Part shown: one piece after another, positions 45,384 through 54,540 of the stretch | How the letters are laid out: each line of letters begins with the position of its first letter | Position numbering within the stretch: position 1 is the stretch's first letter | NCBI RefSeq assembly: GCF_002836945.1 | Contig: NZ_NIJM01000003.1 | Span: forward strand, 62,001 to 126,000 | Source: Shewanella chilikensis | Lineage (GTDB): Bacteria > Pseudomonadota > Gammaproteobacteria > Enterobacterales > Shewanellaceae | Direction of reading: 5' to 3' | DNA: 64,000 nucleotides | Notes under the pieces: generated by a model | What the model was told of the DNA's origin: nothing | Database searches by the model: none | What the model saw: only the letters and a program-made list of their open reading frames with translations | Translations under genes and position numbers: made by a program

Positions 45384-46976
45384 GTGATAACGACAGCTAA
45401 CATCACCATGCAGTTTGGCGCCAAGCCGCTGTTTGAAAACATCTCGGTTAAATTCGGCGAAGGCAACAGATACGGCCTTATCGGCGCCAATGGCTGCGGT
45501 AAGTCTACCTTTATGAAGATCCTTTCCGGTGAGTTGGAGCCAACCTCGGGTAATGTGTCGCTGGATCCCAACGAGCGTCTGGGTAAGCTGAATCAGGATC
45601 AGTTCGCCTATGAAGAGCACAGCGTTATCGACACAGTGATCATGGGTCACAAAGAGTTGTGGGCGGTGAAGCAGGAGCGCGATCGCATCTACTCCTTACC
45701 GGAAATGAGCGAAGAAGATGGCATAAAAGTGGCCGATCTTGAGATGCAGTTTGCCGAAATGGACGGTTATACCGCAGAGAGCCGCGCCGGTGAGTTGCTG
45801 CTCGGGGTGGGTATTCCGCTGGAACAACATTTTGGCCCCATGAGTGAAGTGGCACCGGGTTGGAAACTCAGGGTGCTGCTGGCACAGGCCTTGTTCTCTG
45901 ATCCCGATGTATTGCTGCTCGACGAACCGACCAACAACTTGGATATCGATACCATTCGCTGGCTGCAGGAGATGCTTAACCAGCGTAACAGCACCATGAT
46001 CATCATTTCCCACGACAGATACTTCCTCAACTCTGTCTGTACCCATATGGCGGATCTGGACTATGGTGAGCTGCGGGTCTATCCGGGCAACTATGATGAA
46101 TATATGACAGCCGCCTCTCAGGCTCGCGAGCGCCTGGTGGCTGAAAACGCCAAGAAGAAGGCACAGATTGCCGAGCTGCAAACCTTCGTGGCGCGCTTCT
46201 CTGCCAACGCTTCCAAGGCCAAGCAGGCCACATCCCGTGCCCGTCAAATCGACAAGATCAAGCTGGATGAGATCAAGGCTTCCAGCCGGGTTAACCCCTA
46301 CATTCGTTTCGAGCAGGAGAAGAAACTGTTCCGTAACGCTTTGATTGTTGAGAATATGAGCAATGGTTACGATGAGTTGCTGTTCAAGGATGTGAACTTT
46401 ATCGCCGAAGTGGGCGAGCGTATCGCGATTCTGGGTGAAAACGGTGTGGGTAAGACCACCTTGCTGCGTACTCTGATCCACGAGTTGCCACAAAAGAGCG
46501 GTACCATTCAATGGTCTGAAAACCATCGTATCGGCTACTACGCCCAGGATCATGCCAGCGACTTTGAAAATGATATGAACCTGTTCGACTGGATGGGTCA
46601 GTGGCGTCTGGAAGGCGATGACGATCAGGCGGTGCGTTCAGTGCTGGGCCGTATGCTGTTCAGCGCCGACGACATCAAGAAATCTGTCAAGGTACTGTCC
46701 GGTGGTGAGCAGGGGCGTATGCTGTTTGGCAAGCTGATGCTGCAAAAGCCCAATATTCTGGTGATGGACGAACCAACCAACCACCTGGATATGGAATCGA
46801 TTGAGTCGCTGAACAACGCCCTCGAACTCTATGAAGGCACCTTGCTGTTTGTCAGCCATGACCGCGCCTTCGTGTCATCTCTGGCCAACCGTATCATAGA
46901 GATAAGCTCTGAGCGCGTGACCGACTTCAAGGGCACTTATGATGAGTTCCTGGCCAGCAAAGGCATTGAAGCCTAA
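45384..46976 (+). CDS. ybiT: ABC-F family ATPase YbiT
   Basis: This 530-residue soluble ABC-F protein has two nucleotide-binding domains and no membrane part; such proteins act on ribosomes. Domain 1: [20 protein letters not shown]. The linker with [30 protein letters not shown] is at about 265-300. Domain 2: [41 protein letters not shown]. The sequence matches YbiT closely throughout. The start is a GTG in ...GTGATAACG, giving [21 protein letters not shown] longer frame upstream lies in the promoter and leader region and is not expected to be translated. Confidence 0.93.
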   Translation: MITTANITMQFGAKPLFENISVKFGEGNRYGLIGANGCGKSTFMKILSGELEPTSGNVSLDPNERLGKLNQDQFAYEEHSVIDTVIMGHKELWAVKQERDRIYSLPEMSEEDGIKVADLEMQFAEMDGYTAESRAGELLLGVGIPLEQHFGPMSEVAPGWKLRVLLAQALFSDPDVLLLDEPTNNLDIDTIRWLQEMLNQRNSTMIIISHDRYFLNSVCTHMADLDYGELRVYPGNYDEYMTAASQARERLVAENAKKKAQIAELQTFVARFSANASKAKQATSRARQIDKIKLDEIKASSRVNPYIRFEQEKKLFRNALIVENMSNGYDELLFKDVNFIAEVGERIAILGENGVGKTTLLRTLIHELPQKSGTIQWSENHRIGYYAQDHASDFENDMNLFDWMGQWRLEGDDDQAVRSVLGRMLFSADDIKKSVKVLSGGEQGRMLFGKLMLQKPNILVMDEPTNHLDMESIESLNNALELYEGTLLFVSHDRAFVSSLANRIIEISSERVTDFKGTYDEFLASKGIEA

Positions 46977-47027
46977 GTCTTTTATGGCGAGCTTGGTTTA
47001 ACACCAAGTGAAAAAATCACAATAAAC

Positions 47028-47052
47028 AAGGCCGGTTCATTGAACCGGCCTT
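47028..47052. terminator. Inverted repeat after ybiT
   Basis: AAGGCCGGTTCA / TGAACCGGCCTT perfect 12-bp stem, 51 bases after the ybiT stop. The T content after it is modest. It also lies downstream of the minus-strand small frame and siderophore operon, and may end that transcript. Confidence 0.65.
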
Positions 47053-47085
47053 GCTGTTAATGGCTTTAAACAGAAGCACGCCGAC

Positions 47086-47214
47086 TTATTCTCCTGAGGC
47101 ATCAAGCATCTGGGTGCGGATCAAAGGTCTGCGACCATTGCCTTCTTGAGTAGCAACACCACAACAATATCATTTGAACTTTATAACCGATTCACTCGAG
47201 TCGTTTTTGTTCAT
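47086..47214 (-). pseudogene. 43-codon small ORF interrupted by one in-frame TGA
   Basis: Reading minus from ATG at 47214, the frame gives MNKNDSSESVIKFK, then TGA, then YCCGVATQEGNGRRPLIRT..., ending DASGE and TAA at 47086. Both halves look protein-like and soluble. Upstream lies GGAA about eight bases away. It may be a small gene with a point nonsense mutation (the TGA precedes Tyr-Cys-Cys-Gly), a recoded peptide, or chance. A selenocysteine reading is not supported, since I see no good stem-loop right after the TGA. The surrounding 46977-47388 otherwise holds only the terminator. Confidence 0.35.
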
Positions 47215-47388
47215 TGATTTCCAATAGTTCAATATGAGTCGCTGAAGTTAGCTAAGGTTTAGGTATACAATCGTCGGCTTTCTTGCCCATGATTGGCTTT
47301 GTGTGGCCTTTCGTGATTGGGGGCCAATATTTAGTTGCCCCTATTGAAATACTCAGGTGATAACCACAAAAAGGTATTTAGCCGTAAC

Positions 47389-48216
47389 CTAACCGCAGGC
47401 CTTTTGCCCTTTGCCTTTGCGGCCATCTTTATCCAGCGGGCAATCGGCGCACATTTGGGTGCAGGGAAGCTTGTGCCGCAGGCAACAGGCGATACGCGGG
47501 CTTTGTTGCTGCTTGAGCCTTAACTTACGCCAAAACGGATGGGCAATCGGTGCAACATAGGTACGTGACTGCAGCTCAGCTTGCTCGAACATCTCTCTTA
47601 TCAATTGTTGTTGCCAACTGACGGGGAGTGACAACTCACCCAGATACCAATGCACAATATAGGCTTGATGGCTGAAGTGCAGCTTTGATGGCACTGGGCC
47701 CAGCTCTGCCAGGCGCTCGACAATGGGAATGAGCAACTGCTCGAGTAAGCTTTCCCAACTGGCAAGTTGCCCGGCGGGAGCCGGATGGTTGACATCTGCA
47801 TCAAGCAGCAGATAGAAGGTTTCCGCCCGGCCGTTATCAAAAGGTTCAAGGTACCAGTTGCCACTGCAAGCTGCAGCCGCAGTGGCGCGGTTAAGTGCGC
47901 TGCCGGGCTGACTGGCAAACAACCACAGCAGCAGGGGTGGCAGTTGCAGGCCGAAAAACCACTGGCTCCACATGGAGTGCAAGGCCCGGGCGTCTATCTC
48001 GGGCTTTGTGGCACAAGTCGTGGACACCTTGGCTTGATAACTCAGGGCAAATTGCTGCAGCAGCGCCGGGTAATGTGCCTGGCTCAAGACTGAGTTCAAG
48101 CTGATGGCTTCTTGGGGTAACTGATCCAGACTCTCTATGGCCTTGAAGTGTTCGCCATAGAAGGCGGCTTTTTGTGCCAATAGTTGGTTGAGCTCGCTGG
48201 CAATACTCATTCCCAT
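47389..48216 (-). CDS. FhuF-like siderophore ferric reductase
   Basis: This 275-residue cytoplasmic protein belongs to the FhuF family, which releases iron from hydroxamate siderophores by reduction using a [2Fe-2S] cluster. The C-terminal cluster motif is CC-x10-C-x2-C (CCLRHKLPCTQMCADC), as in FhuF. It is the last clear gene of the siderophore operon, overlapping the ATPase gene by about 10 bases. The start could be 48216 or 48210; the latter gives an ATGA overlap. Confidence 0.85.
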   Translation of the reverse strand: MGMSIASELNQLLAQKAAFYGEHFKAIESLDQLPQEAISLNSVLSQAHYPALLQQFALSYQAKVSTTCATKPEIDARALHSMWSQWFFGLQLPPLLLWLFASQPGSALNRATAAAACSGNWYLEPFDNGRAETFYLLLDADVNHPAPAGQLASWESLLEQLLIPIVERLAELGPVPSKLHFSHQAYIVHWYLGELSLPVSWQQQLIREMFEQAELQSRTYVAPIAHPFWRKLRLKQQQSPRIACCLRHKLPCTQMCADCPLDKDGRKGKGQKACG

Positions 48217-49082
48217 GACGGCAGTCCTCCGGTGGCAGTGTTGCTCGAATCCTCCCCGCCATGGCGCCCGGCGGCTCTGGGATTTACTCTGGGTCTGGGG
48301 ATAATCATCGGGCAGTTGGCCTCGGGATCTGTGATTATGCTGGCATTGATATCGAACACCTGTTCCAGCAGGGCCTCGGTCAACAGTGACTCAGGCGCGC
48401 CGCCTGCAATCAACTTGCCATCACGCATCAACAGCAAGTGATCGCCGTAGCGCAGAGCCTGGTTGATGTCGTGCAGCACCAATACCAAGGTGCGGCCCTG
48501 ATCCACCAACGCTCGGCAAAAGTCGAGTACTGCCAGCTGGGCGCGGATATCGAGAAACGAGGTGGGTTCATCGAGCAGCAACAAGTCGGTTTGCTGCGCC
48601 AATACCATTGCCAGCCAGACTCGCTGTTGCTGGCCGCCTGAGAGCTCGGCCACCGGCCTTTGTGCCAGTGTGGTTAACCCTGTGGCGGCCAGGGCTTGGG
48701 CAACCGCCAGTTCATCTTGCTCTGACCATTGGTGCCACAGGCTCTGATGAGGGTAGCGGCCGCGACTGACCAGCTCCTGCACATCTATTCCTTCCGGTAA
48801 TTCAGGCTTTTGCACCAGTAGTGCCAGCTCCCTGGCTCTGGCCTTGTTGCTCAACTGCGCCAAGGGGGTTTGACCCAAGATGACCTGGCCGCGTGTAGGC
48901 GGCAGTACCTGGCTCAAACACTTGAGCAGGGTCGACTTGCCACAACCATTGGGGCCAAGGATCACCGTCAGCTTACCCTTGGGGATGGCCAGGTTCATGG
49001 CGCTTATGATGGGCCGCTGGCCGTACTCGAGATAAAGCTCATGCCCACTGAGGGCAATGTCATAGTCAGGGTATTGGGTCAT
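48207..49082 (-). CDS. Ferric-siderophore ABC transporter ATPase
   Basis: This 291-residue ATPase is of the FecE/FhuC/BtuD type: Walker A GPNGCGKST (about 38-46), signature LSGGQQQRVWLAM, Walker B LLLLDEPTSFLD, and the H-loop VLVLHDINQA. It powers the two FecCD-type permeases encoded just upstream, with which it overlaps by 4 bases. The C-terminal tail extends about 30 residues beyond the usual FecE end. Confidence 0.93.
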   Translation of the reverse strand: MTQYPDYDIALSGHELYLEYGQRPIISAMNLAIPKGKLTVILGPNGCGKSTLLKCLSQVLPPTRGQVILGQTPLAQLSNKARARELALLVQKPELPEGIDVQELVSRGRYPHQSLWHQWSEQDELAVAQALAATGLTTLAQRPVAELSGGQQQRVWLAMVLAQQTDLLLLDEPTSFLDIRAQLAVLDFCRALVDQGRTLVLVLHDINQALRYGDHLLLMRDGKLIAGGAPESLLTEALLEQVFDINASIITDPEANCPMIIPRPRVNPRAAGRHGGEDSSNTATGGLPSWE

Positions 49083-50140
49083 GATCTTTCTCCTTTCAGT
49101 CCCTTGGCCTGTTGCGGTTGTCCGCGGATTTCGCGGCTCAACAGCAGCGCCAGATAGGCGCCACCGATGAGGGCGGTCAATACGCCCACCGGCAGCCTTT
49201 GGTTGCCCGGCAGCAATAAGGTGAGGGTGTCGGCCCCGAGCAGCAACAGCGCGCCTATTAGCGCCGAGCGCAGCAGTGCCAATTGACGATTGCCAAAGCG
49301 GGCCAGATGCGGCGCCACCAAGGCGACAAAGGCCACCGGGCCGGCGCAGAGTACGGCTCCCAGGGCCAGCAAGGTGGCAAACAGCAGCGCCAGTGTTTGA
49401 CTTTGGCGCACCGGGTTACCAAGCGCCTGAGCCAGTTCCTGGCCCAAAGCCAGCAGTGACAGACGGCGGGAGAGTAGCAACAGAGCGGGCAGCGCCAGCA
49501 GTAGCACTGAGGTTATCAGCAGCACATCACCCCAGGTGCGGTGTGCCAGACTGCCGGACAGATACCCCAGCATCTGCTGCGCCTGCTCTCTTTGCACCAG
49601 TGTCAGCACAAACTGCACCAGGGCGATGGCAAAGGCGTTGATGGCGATGCCCATCAATACCAGATTGCGGGAAAATTGCCATTGGCGTCCGAGCCCTGCG
49701 AAAAACAGCAGGAGCACAACCCCAGTGCCCAAGAGGGCGCCGGGCAGCAATGGCAGTTCCGGCAGCCATAATAACCAGAGGACGGCGCCGGCACTGGCTC
49801 CGGCATTGACCCCGAGAATATCCGGGCTTCCCAGCGGGTTACGGCTCAGGCTTTGAAACACGGCGCCGGAGAGCCCCAGCGCCATGCCTGCGCCGAGGGC
49901 GCACAGGGCCCTTGGCAGGCGTGATTGCCACAAAAGCCAGTTTTCATAGTCGGAGGCTTCGGCAAACAAGGCCTTGGCAAGGCTCACCGGCGCCAGGCCC
50001 TGATGTCCCAGCATCAGGCTAAGTAGCAGTGCACCGCCAAGCAGGATCATGGCCAGCAAGGCGGTCCTTATGGCGCCGGTGGAGGGGGCTATTAAGGTTA
50101 TCGGGCCCCATTGCCAGATGGGAAAACGGGTTGGTTTCAT
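49079..50140 (-). CDS. FecCD-type iron-siderophore permease (second subunit)
   Basis: This 353-residue inner-membrane permease has the FecCD signature: LPRALCALGAGMALGLSGAVFQSLSRNPLGSPDILGVNAGASAGAVL, and AGPVAFVALVAPHLARF near the C-terminus. Its ten-helix fold pairs with the adjoining permease as a heterodimer. The ATG at 50140 has AAGGAGG upstream and overlaps the previous gene by 4 bases. A longer in-frame extension reads as an alternative-frame copy of the neighbouring gene and is not taken. Confidence 0.93.
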   Translation of the reverse strand: MKPTRFPIWQWGPITLIAPSTGAIRTALLAMILLGGALLLSLMLGHQGLAPVSLAKALFAEASDYENWLLWQSRLPRALCALGAGMALGLSGAVFQSLSRNPLGSPDILGVNAGASAGAVLWLLWLPELPLLPGALLGTGVVLLLFFAGLGRQWQFSRNLVLMGIAINAFAIALVQFVLTLVQREQAQQMLGYLSGSLAHRTWGDVLLITSVLLLALPALLLLSRRLSLLALGQELAQALGNPVRQSQTLALLFATLLALGAVLCAGPVAFVALVAPHLARFGNRQLALLRSALIGALLLLGADTLTLLLPGNQRLPVGVLTALIGGAYLALLLSREIRGQPQQAKGLKGERS

Positions 50141-51186
50141 GACGCCTCCTTCAGGTTTTGCCCACGGGCCATCAGGTACAGAAACGGCGCTCCCAGCAGG
50201 GCGACCATGATGCCGGTAAGCAGTTCGGCCGGCGGCATCAATACCCGCGCCAACAGATCTGCCAGTAACACCATGGCGCCGCCTATCAAAGCGGCTCCCG
50301 GTAATAGCAGGCGGAAATTGAGCGTCAGATAACGCCTGGCCAGATGGGCACTGGCCAGGCCGACAAAGGCCAGCGGGCCGACAATGGCGGTGGCTGCGGC
50401 GCACAGCAAGGTGGCACCCAGCCAGGCGAGCTGCCCCTGCCAGCCCTGTGAGGCACCGAGCGCCTTGGCGGTATGACTATCCAGCAGCATCAGATTCAGC
50501 GCCGGCGCCAGCAGCCACAAGAGTGCCGCGGCGGGCAGCAGATAGGGCCAGAGCGCATGAAACTCCGGCCAGCCCAGCCCGGACAGGGAGCCCGCCATCC
50601 AATACCTGAAACCATCGAATAGCTGCGGGTTCAGCAGCACTCTGGCCTGGACATAGGCCCCGAGCACGGCGCTGATGGCGGCGCCGGCCAGGATCAGCCT
50701 GACCGCAGCGGATTGCCCCTGGGATTGCTGCGCCCTGGACATCATATACACCAAGGCGCTGGCCAGAAGCGCCCCGGGCAAGGCCTGCCAGAAGAGACTC
50801 AAACCCGCTGTTGCGCTCCATAGCCCCAGAGTGACCAGAGAGGCGCTGGCGCCGGCATTGACGCCAAGCAGACCGGGATCCGCCAAGGGGTTGCGGCACA
50901 GTGCCTGGATCACGCAACCGGCCATTGCCAATGCCATGCCGGCCAACATGCCGCACAGCAATCTTGGCAGCCTTGCCTGTAACACCAGCGACAGATGATC
51001 GTCTGCGGCCGGTTGCCAGAGCTTGCCCAGCATAGCCAGCGGTAGTGTGCGGGCGCCAAAGAGCAGGTTGGCCAATACCAGCAGCGCCAGCATCGTCAGC
51101 AGCCCAAGCAGGGTTAAAGCGTTACGTCCAAGACGGCTCGGGGACTGGGTAGCTCCAGGTTGCAGAAAGATTTTTGGGTGTGTCAT
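50137..51186 (-). CDS. FecCD-type iron-siderophore permease (first subunit)
   Basis: This 349-residue permease carries LPRLLCGMLAGMALAMAGCVIQALCRNPLADPGLLGVNAGAS and VGPLAFVGLASAHLARRYL, the FecCD family blocks, and about ten helices. It starts with an overlap of 4 bases with the binding-protein gene and ends with an overlap of 4 bases with the second permease, so translation is coupled. Confidence 0.93.
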   Translation of the reverse strand: MTHPKIFLQPGATQSPSRLGRNALTLLGLLTMLALLVLANLLFGARTLPLAMLGKLWQPAADDHLSLVLQARLPRLLCGMLAGMALAMAGCVIQALCRNPLADPGLLGVNAGASASLVTLGLWSATAGLSLFWQALPGALLASALVYMMSRAQQSQGQSAAVRLILAGAAISAVLGAYVQARVLLNPQLFDGFRYWMAGSLSGLGWPEFHALWPYLLPAAALLWLLAPALNLMLLDSHTAKALGASQGWQGQLAWLGATLLCAAATAIVGPLAFVGLASAHLARRYLTLNFRLLLPGAALIGGAMVLLADLLARVLMPPAELLTGIMVALLGAPFLYLMARGQNLKEAS

Positions 51187-52283
51187 CCCGGCCTCCCGTT
51201 TTTATTCGATGGCGCGCCTGTATCTGCGCCAGCCTGTGTGTCTTGATGCCGGTATTGGCGAGGGTTTTCTTTTTGCTTTGCCAGGGTTTGTTGCAGTCGC
51301 GGCACCAGCTTGGGGATAGCCCATTTAATGCTCAGCAGCGAGCCGTAGGAGCTGGCCATCACCAGCGCCGGGTCGGTTATTGCCAGATACCGACCACGGC
51401 GCATGGCGGGCAGACGACGGATAACCGCCATGGCTTCTACCTCGGCTCTGGCCTTGTCCGAGCTGTACCAGCTGAGCAGCAGCTCGGCATCGTCCAGCAT
51501 GTCGGCGTGCTCCAGTCCTATGTGGGCGGCGAAGTGGCCTCGGCTGGCATTGAGCCCAAAAAGTTGTGGCGGCAATACAAAACCCAGCGCCAACAGCAGA
51601 TCCACTCTGGGATCGCCTGTGACATAAACCGAGAGATTGCCAACTCGACTGGCGGCATTGATATAGGCCAGGCGCACGCCATTGAACTCAGGATTTTCGG
51701 CGGCGACTCGGGCGATATAAGCCTGTTGCTGTTTCAAAAGTGCTTCGGCCTGCAGTTCTTTGCCGAGCGCCTTGGCTATCAGTTCCACCTGCTGCTTAAC
51801 CGGTGTCAGCCAGGGTTTGTCCGGATAGGCGATGACGGGGGCCAGAGCGCTCAGCTGCAAAAAGCTTTCGCGGGTGATACCGGACTGGGGCGCCAGAATA
51901 AGATCCGGTTTCAACGCCAATAATCGCTCCACATCCAGTTCGGGGTAACTGCTGATGATGGCGGGCAGCGGCAGCTCTTGCGCTTCCAATGCCTGGCGAA
52001 ACCAGGGCAGATAACCCTCTGCATCGCCGCCCCAGTAATGGGGTTCAATGGCGATGGGGACAACCCCTAAGGATAGGGTCCAGTCTTCGGCCCCGGCTCC
52101 CAGGGTCACCACTCGCTTGGGCGGCGACTCGATGCAGCTGGTCCCGTGGGCCGTGGTAATGCAAACCGGATAACCGTTTTGCAGCGGTGTTTGGGCTTTG
52201 GTTTGCTGAGGGTCATAACAGCCCGTCAGCCCCAGGCTCAAAAACACGATAAGCGCCAATAGGCGCCTTGCTTCACACAACAT
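51183..52283 (-). CDS. Ferric-siderophore substrate-binding lipoprotein
   Basis: This 366-residue FecB/BtuF-type binding protein has the lipobox LGLTGC (Cys22), then SPPKRVVTLGAGAEDWTLSLGVVP and YPELDVERLLALKPDLILAPQSG of the two-lobed periplasmic fold joined by a long helix. It hands the ferric siderophore to the two permeases. It follows the TonB receptor gene by 65 bases, with a hairpin in between. The last 35 residues are charged and low in homology. Confidence 0.9.
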   Translation of the reverse strand: MLCEARRLLALIVFLSLGLTGCYDPQQTKAQTPLQNGYPVCITTAHGTSCIESPPKRVVTLGAGAEDWTLSLGVVPIAIEPHYWGGDAEGYLPWFRQALEAQELPLPAIISSYPELDVERLLALKPDLILAPQSGITRESFLQLSALAPVIAYPDKPWLTPVKQQVELIAKALGKELQAEALLKQQQAYIARVAAENPEFNGVRLAYINAASRVGNLSVYVTGDPRVDLLLALGFVLPPQLFGLNASRGHFAAHIGLEHADMLDDAELLLSWYSSDKARAEVEAMAVIRRLPAMRRGRYLAITDPALVMASSYGSLLSIKWAIPKLVPRLQQTLAKQKENPRQYRHQDTQAGADTGAPSNKNGRPG

Positions 52284-52293
52284 ATTTGTTATT

Positions 52294-52312
52294 CGCCCCG
52301 CTGTGCGGGGCG
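52294..52312. terminator. Intercistronic hairpin
   Basis: CGCCCCGC / GCGGGGCG with a 3-base loop lies between the receptor and the binding-protein genes. There is no T-run, so it more likely protects or attenuates the transcript than ends it. Confidence 0.45.
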
Positions 52313-52348
52313 CTCCTTATGATGGATAATTTCACGGCATAACGCGGC

Positions 52349-54517
52349 TCAGAAACGGTAGTCCAGGGTGACGCTGAAGTTACGCGGCGCGCCGTACTGG
52401 TATTGGTCATAGAAGCCGAGCTGGCTGTAATAGCTCTTGTCGAGGGCGTTATCCAGATTGGCCCTCAGGCTCAATTGTTCATTGAACTTGTATCTCGCCA
52501 TTAACTTCACCAGGGCGTAGCTGCCTTGCTCCACTTCAACCTTTTTCCCGACCGGTTTTGAGACTTGGCTATAGATGCGGCTCTGCCAGTTGACCCCGGC
52601 GCCCAGCTGCAATCCGTGAAGCCAGCCATCAAATTCATAAGTGGTAAAGAGTTTGAGCTGCCGCTCCGGGTTGGTGGTGTTGATTTTTTGCCCTTGGGGA
52701 TTTTCGGTATCAAACTGGGTGTAGCCCAGGTAAAGATCCCAGTTGTCATTGATGGAGCCGTTGACCTCAAACTCGAAACCTCGGGTCTTGGTGCCGTCGA
52801 CACTGCGGTAGATGGGGATAGTGCTGTTGGGTAGGCTTTCGCCGGTTCGCTCACCAACATTGTCCTGACGTATCTCAAAGGCGGCCAGTGACAAGTCCAG
52901 CGCCTCATCGAACAGGCTGGCCTTGATCCCGGCCTCATAGTTGCTGCCCTTGATGGGGTCCAGGTAACGGCCATCGGCCTGAACCTTATTTTGCGGAGTA
53001 AAAATGTCCGTGTAGTTGGCATACAGGGCATATTCGTCGCTCAGGGCATAGGTCAGTCCCAGGTAACCGGTGAACTCACCATCGACCTCATAGTCATGTT
53101 TGGCACCAAAGTTATCCTGATCTGTCTCCCAGTTATCCAGGCGGCCACCGAGTACCATGGACAGGGCATCGGTCAGCTCAAGCTGGGAAGCGACATAGAC
53201 AGACTGTTGTTTGGTTTCACCCCAGGAGCCGTAAAGCACCTTATCGCTCCATTGCGGTTTTGGGTAATCAAAGCCGGGTTGGCGGAAGTCTCCCAAAGGT
53301 GGCCTGGCGCCGAGTGCGCCATAGTAGGGATTGGCAAAATCCTGTTTTTGTTGATTGGCACCGGCCACCAGTTGATGGTTGCGGCCAAAGGCGTTGAAGT
53401 TGCCGGACAGCTTGAGATCAAAGGTGTGCTGAGTGCGACTGCCGTCGATAAAGGCCAAAGAGCCGGGAACCATGCCCTCATTGGTGACGGGATCCGGATT
53501 TTTCATGGGCCAGAGCACATCAAATTCCAGGCTGTTGTCGCCATAGATATAGCTGCCTTTAAGGGTCCAGTCTGAACTGAAATGATGCTCCAAAGTCACA
53601 AAACTGTTGAGCGCATCTGTCTTGGCAGAGGCCCAACTGGGGGCGGTGGACACATGGCGGTCGTAATTGGTGCGGTTACCGTCACTGTCAAACAGCGGCA
53701 AGCCGCCGGACATGGTGCCTTCCGGCCTGGTATGTTGGAAGTCACTGCCCAGGGTTAGCAGGGTATTGGTCCCCAGATCCGCTTCCAGGATGCCATACAG
53801 GGTTTGTCGCTGCTGCTCATATCTGTGTTGCCAGTTTTCCCTGTCCTGATAGGCCAGCACTACCCGGCCACGGATGCTGGCATCCTGATTGAGGCCGCCG
53901 GAGAGATCGACCACGCCGCGCAGCATGTCCCAGGAGCCGCTGCTCAGGCTAACGCTGCCCTGAAACTCGGCAGTGGGCCGTTTACGCACCAAATTGATGG
54001 CGGCGGAAGGGCTACCGGCACCCAGCATCAAGCCGGTGGCGCCGCGCACTACTTCAATGCGCTCGTAAAGGGCGCTGTCCATCAGGTTGTCGCCATAGTT
54101 GAAGCGGGTGTCATAGGTGGTTGCCACGCCATCATAGAGAATGCTGCTGACCGAGATCCCGCGGGCGCTGATGGAGTATCTGTCGTTGTCCGAGGGGCGG
54201 GCGTTGATCCCGGCGACACTGGTCATAACATCTATGACAGAGTTGAGCTGCTGATCTTCAATGGCCTTGGCGGTAACGGCTGTGACAGACTGCGGCGTCT
54301 CGAGAAACGACAGCTTCATGCCGGTGGCCGTGCTCATGTCGCTCGCCTTGTAGCTTGCGGTTTTGTCTTTGGCACCGACGATTGTCAGTACCTCCATCTC
54401 TTTCTCCTGTGTCTCGCTCTTGTCGGCGGCGAACGCCGGGGCGCTCAATAGCACAGAGCAGAGAAGGGCGATGGGGGTCGGCTTGAAGCCATTAAGGGTT
54501 TGCATATTAATATCCAT
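52349..54517 (-). CDS. TonB-dependent hydroxamate siderophore receptor
   Basis: This 722-residue outer-membrane receptor has a signal peptide ending APAFA (about residue 30), a TonB-box-like MEVLTIVGA, a plug (about 60-200: ETPQSVTAVTAKAIEDQ, RIEVVRGATGLMLGAGSPSAAINLVRKRP) and a barrel with C-terminal NFSVTLDYRF. The QSVTV-type plug start groups it with the FhuE/FpvA/PutA siderophore receptors. It sits between the biosynthesis and transport genes, and presumably takes up the siderophore made by this locus. Confidence 0.93.
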   Translation of the reverse strand: MDINMQTLNGFKPTPIALLCSVLLSAPAFAADKSETQEKEMEVLTIVGAKDKTASYKASDMSTATGMKLSFLETPQSVTAVTAKAIEDQQLNSVIDVMTSVAGINARPSDNDRYSISARGISVSSILYDGVATTYDTRFNYGDNLMDSALYERIEVVRGATGLMLGAGSPSAAINLVRKRPTAEFQGSVSLSSGSWDMLRGVVDLSGGLNQDASIRGRVVLAYQDRENWQHRYEQQRQTLYGILEADLGTNTLLTLGSDFQHTRPEGTMSGGLPLFDSDGNRTNYDRHVSTAPSWASAKTDALNSFVTLEHHFSSDWTLKGSYIYGDNSLEFDVLWPMKNPDPVTNEGMVPGSLAFIDGSRTQHTFDLKLSGNFNAFGRNHQLVAGANQQKQDFANPYYGALGARPPLGDFRQPGFDYPKPQWSDKVLYGSWGETKQQSVYVASQLELTDALSMVLGGRLDNWETDQDNFGAKHDYEVDGEFTGYLGLTYALSDEYALYANYTDIFTPQNKVQADGRYLDPIKGSNYEAGIKASLFDEALDLSLAAFEIRQDNVGERTGESLPNSTIPIYRSVDGTKTRGFEFEVNGSINDNWDLYLGYTQFDTENPQGQKINTTNPERQLKLFTTYEFDGWLHGLQLGAGVNWQSRIYSQVSKPVGKKVEVEQGSYALVKLMARYKFNEQLSLRANLDNALDKSYYSQLGFYDQYQYGAPRNFSVTLDYRF

Positions 54518-54540
54518 TTTCCTGTTACTTCCTGGAAGGT

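Noticed and set aside
47086..47214. Selenocysteine reading of the in-frame TGA
   Set aside because: No convincing SECIS-like stem with a GU-rich loop directly downstream of the TGA; a nonsense mutation is simpler.
49079..50404. Longer start for the second permease (441 residues)
   Set aside because: The extra 88 residues are an out-of-frame reading of the upstream permease gene; ATG 50140 has a strong RBS and the usual 4-base overlap.
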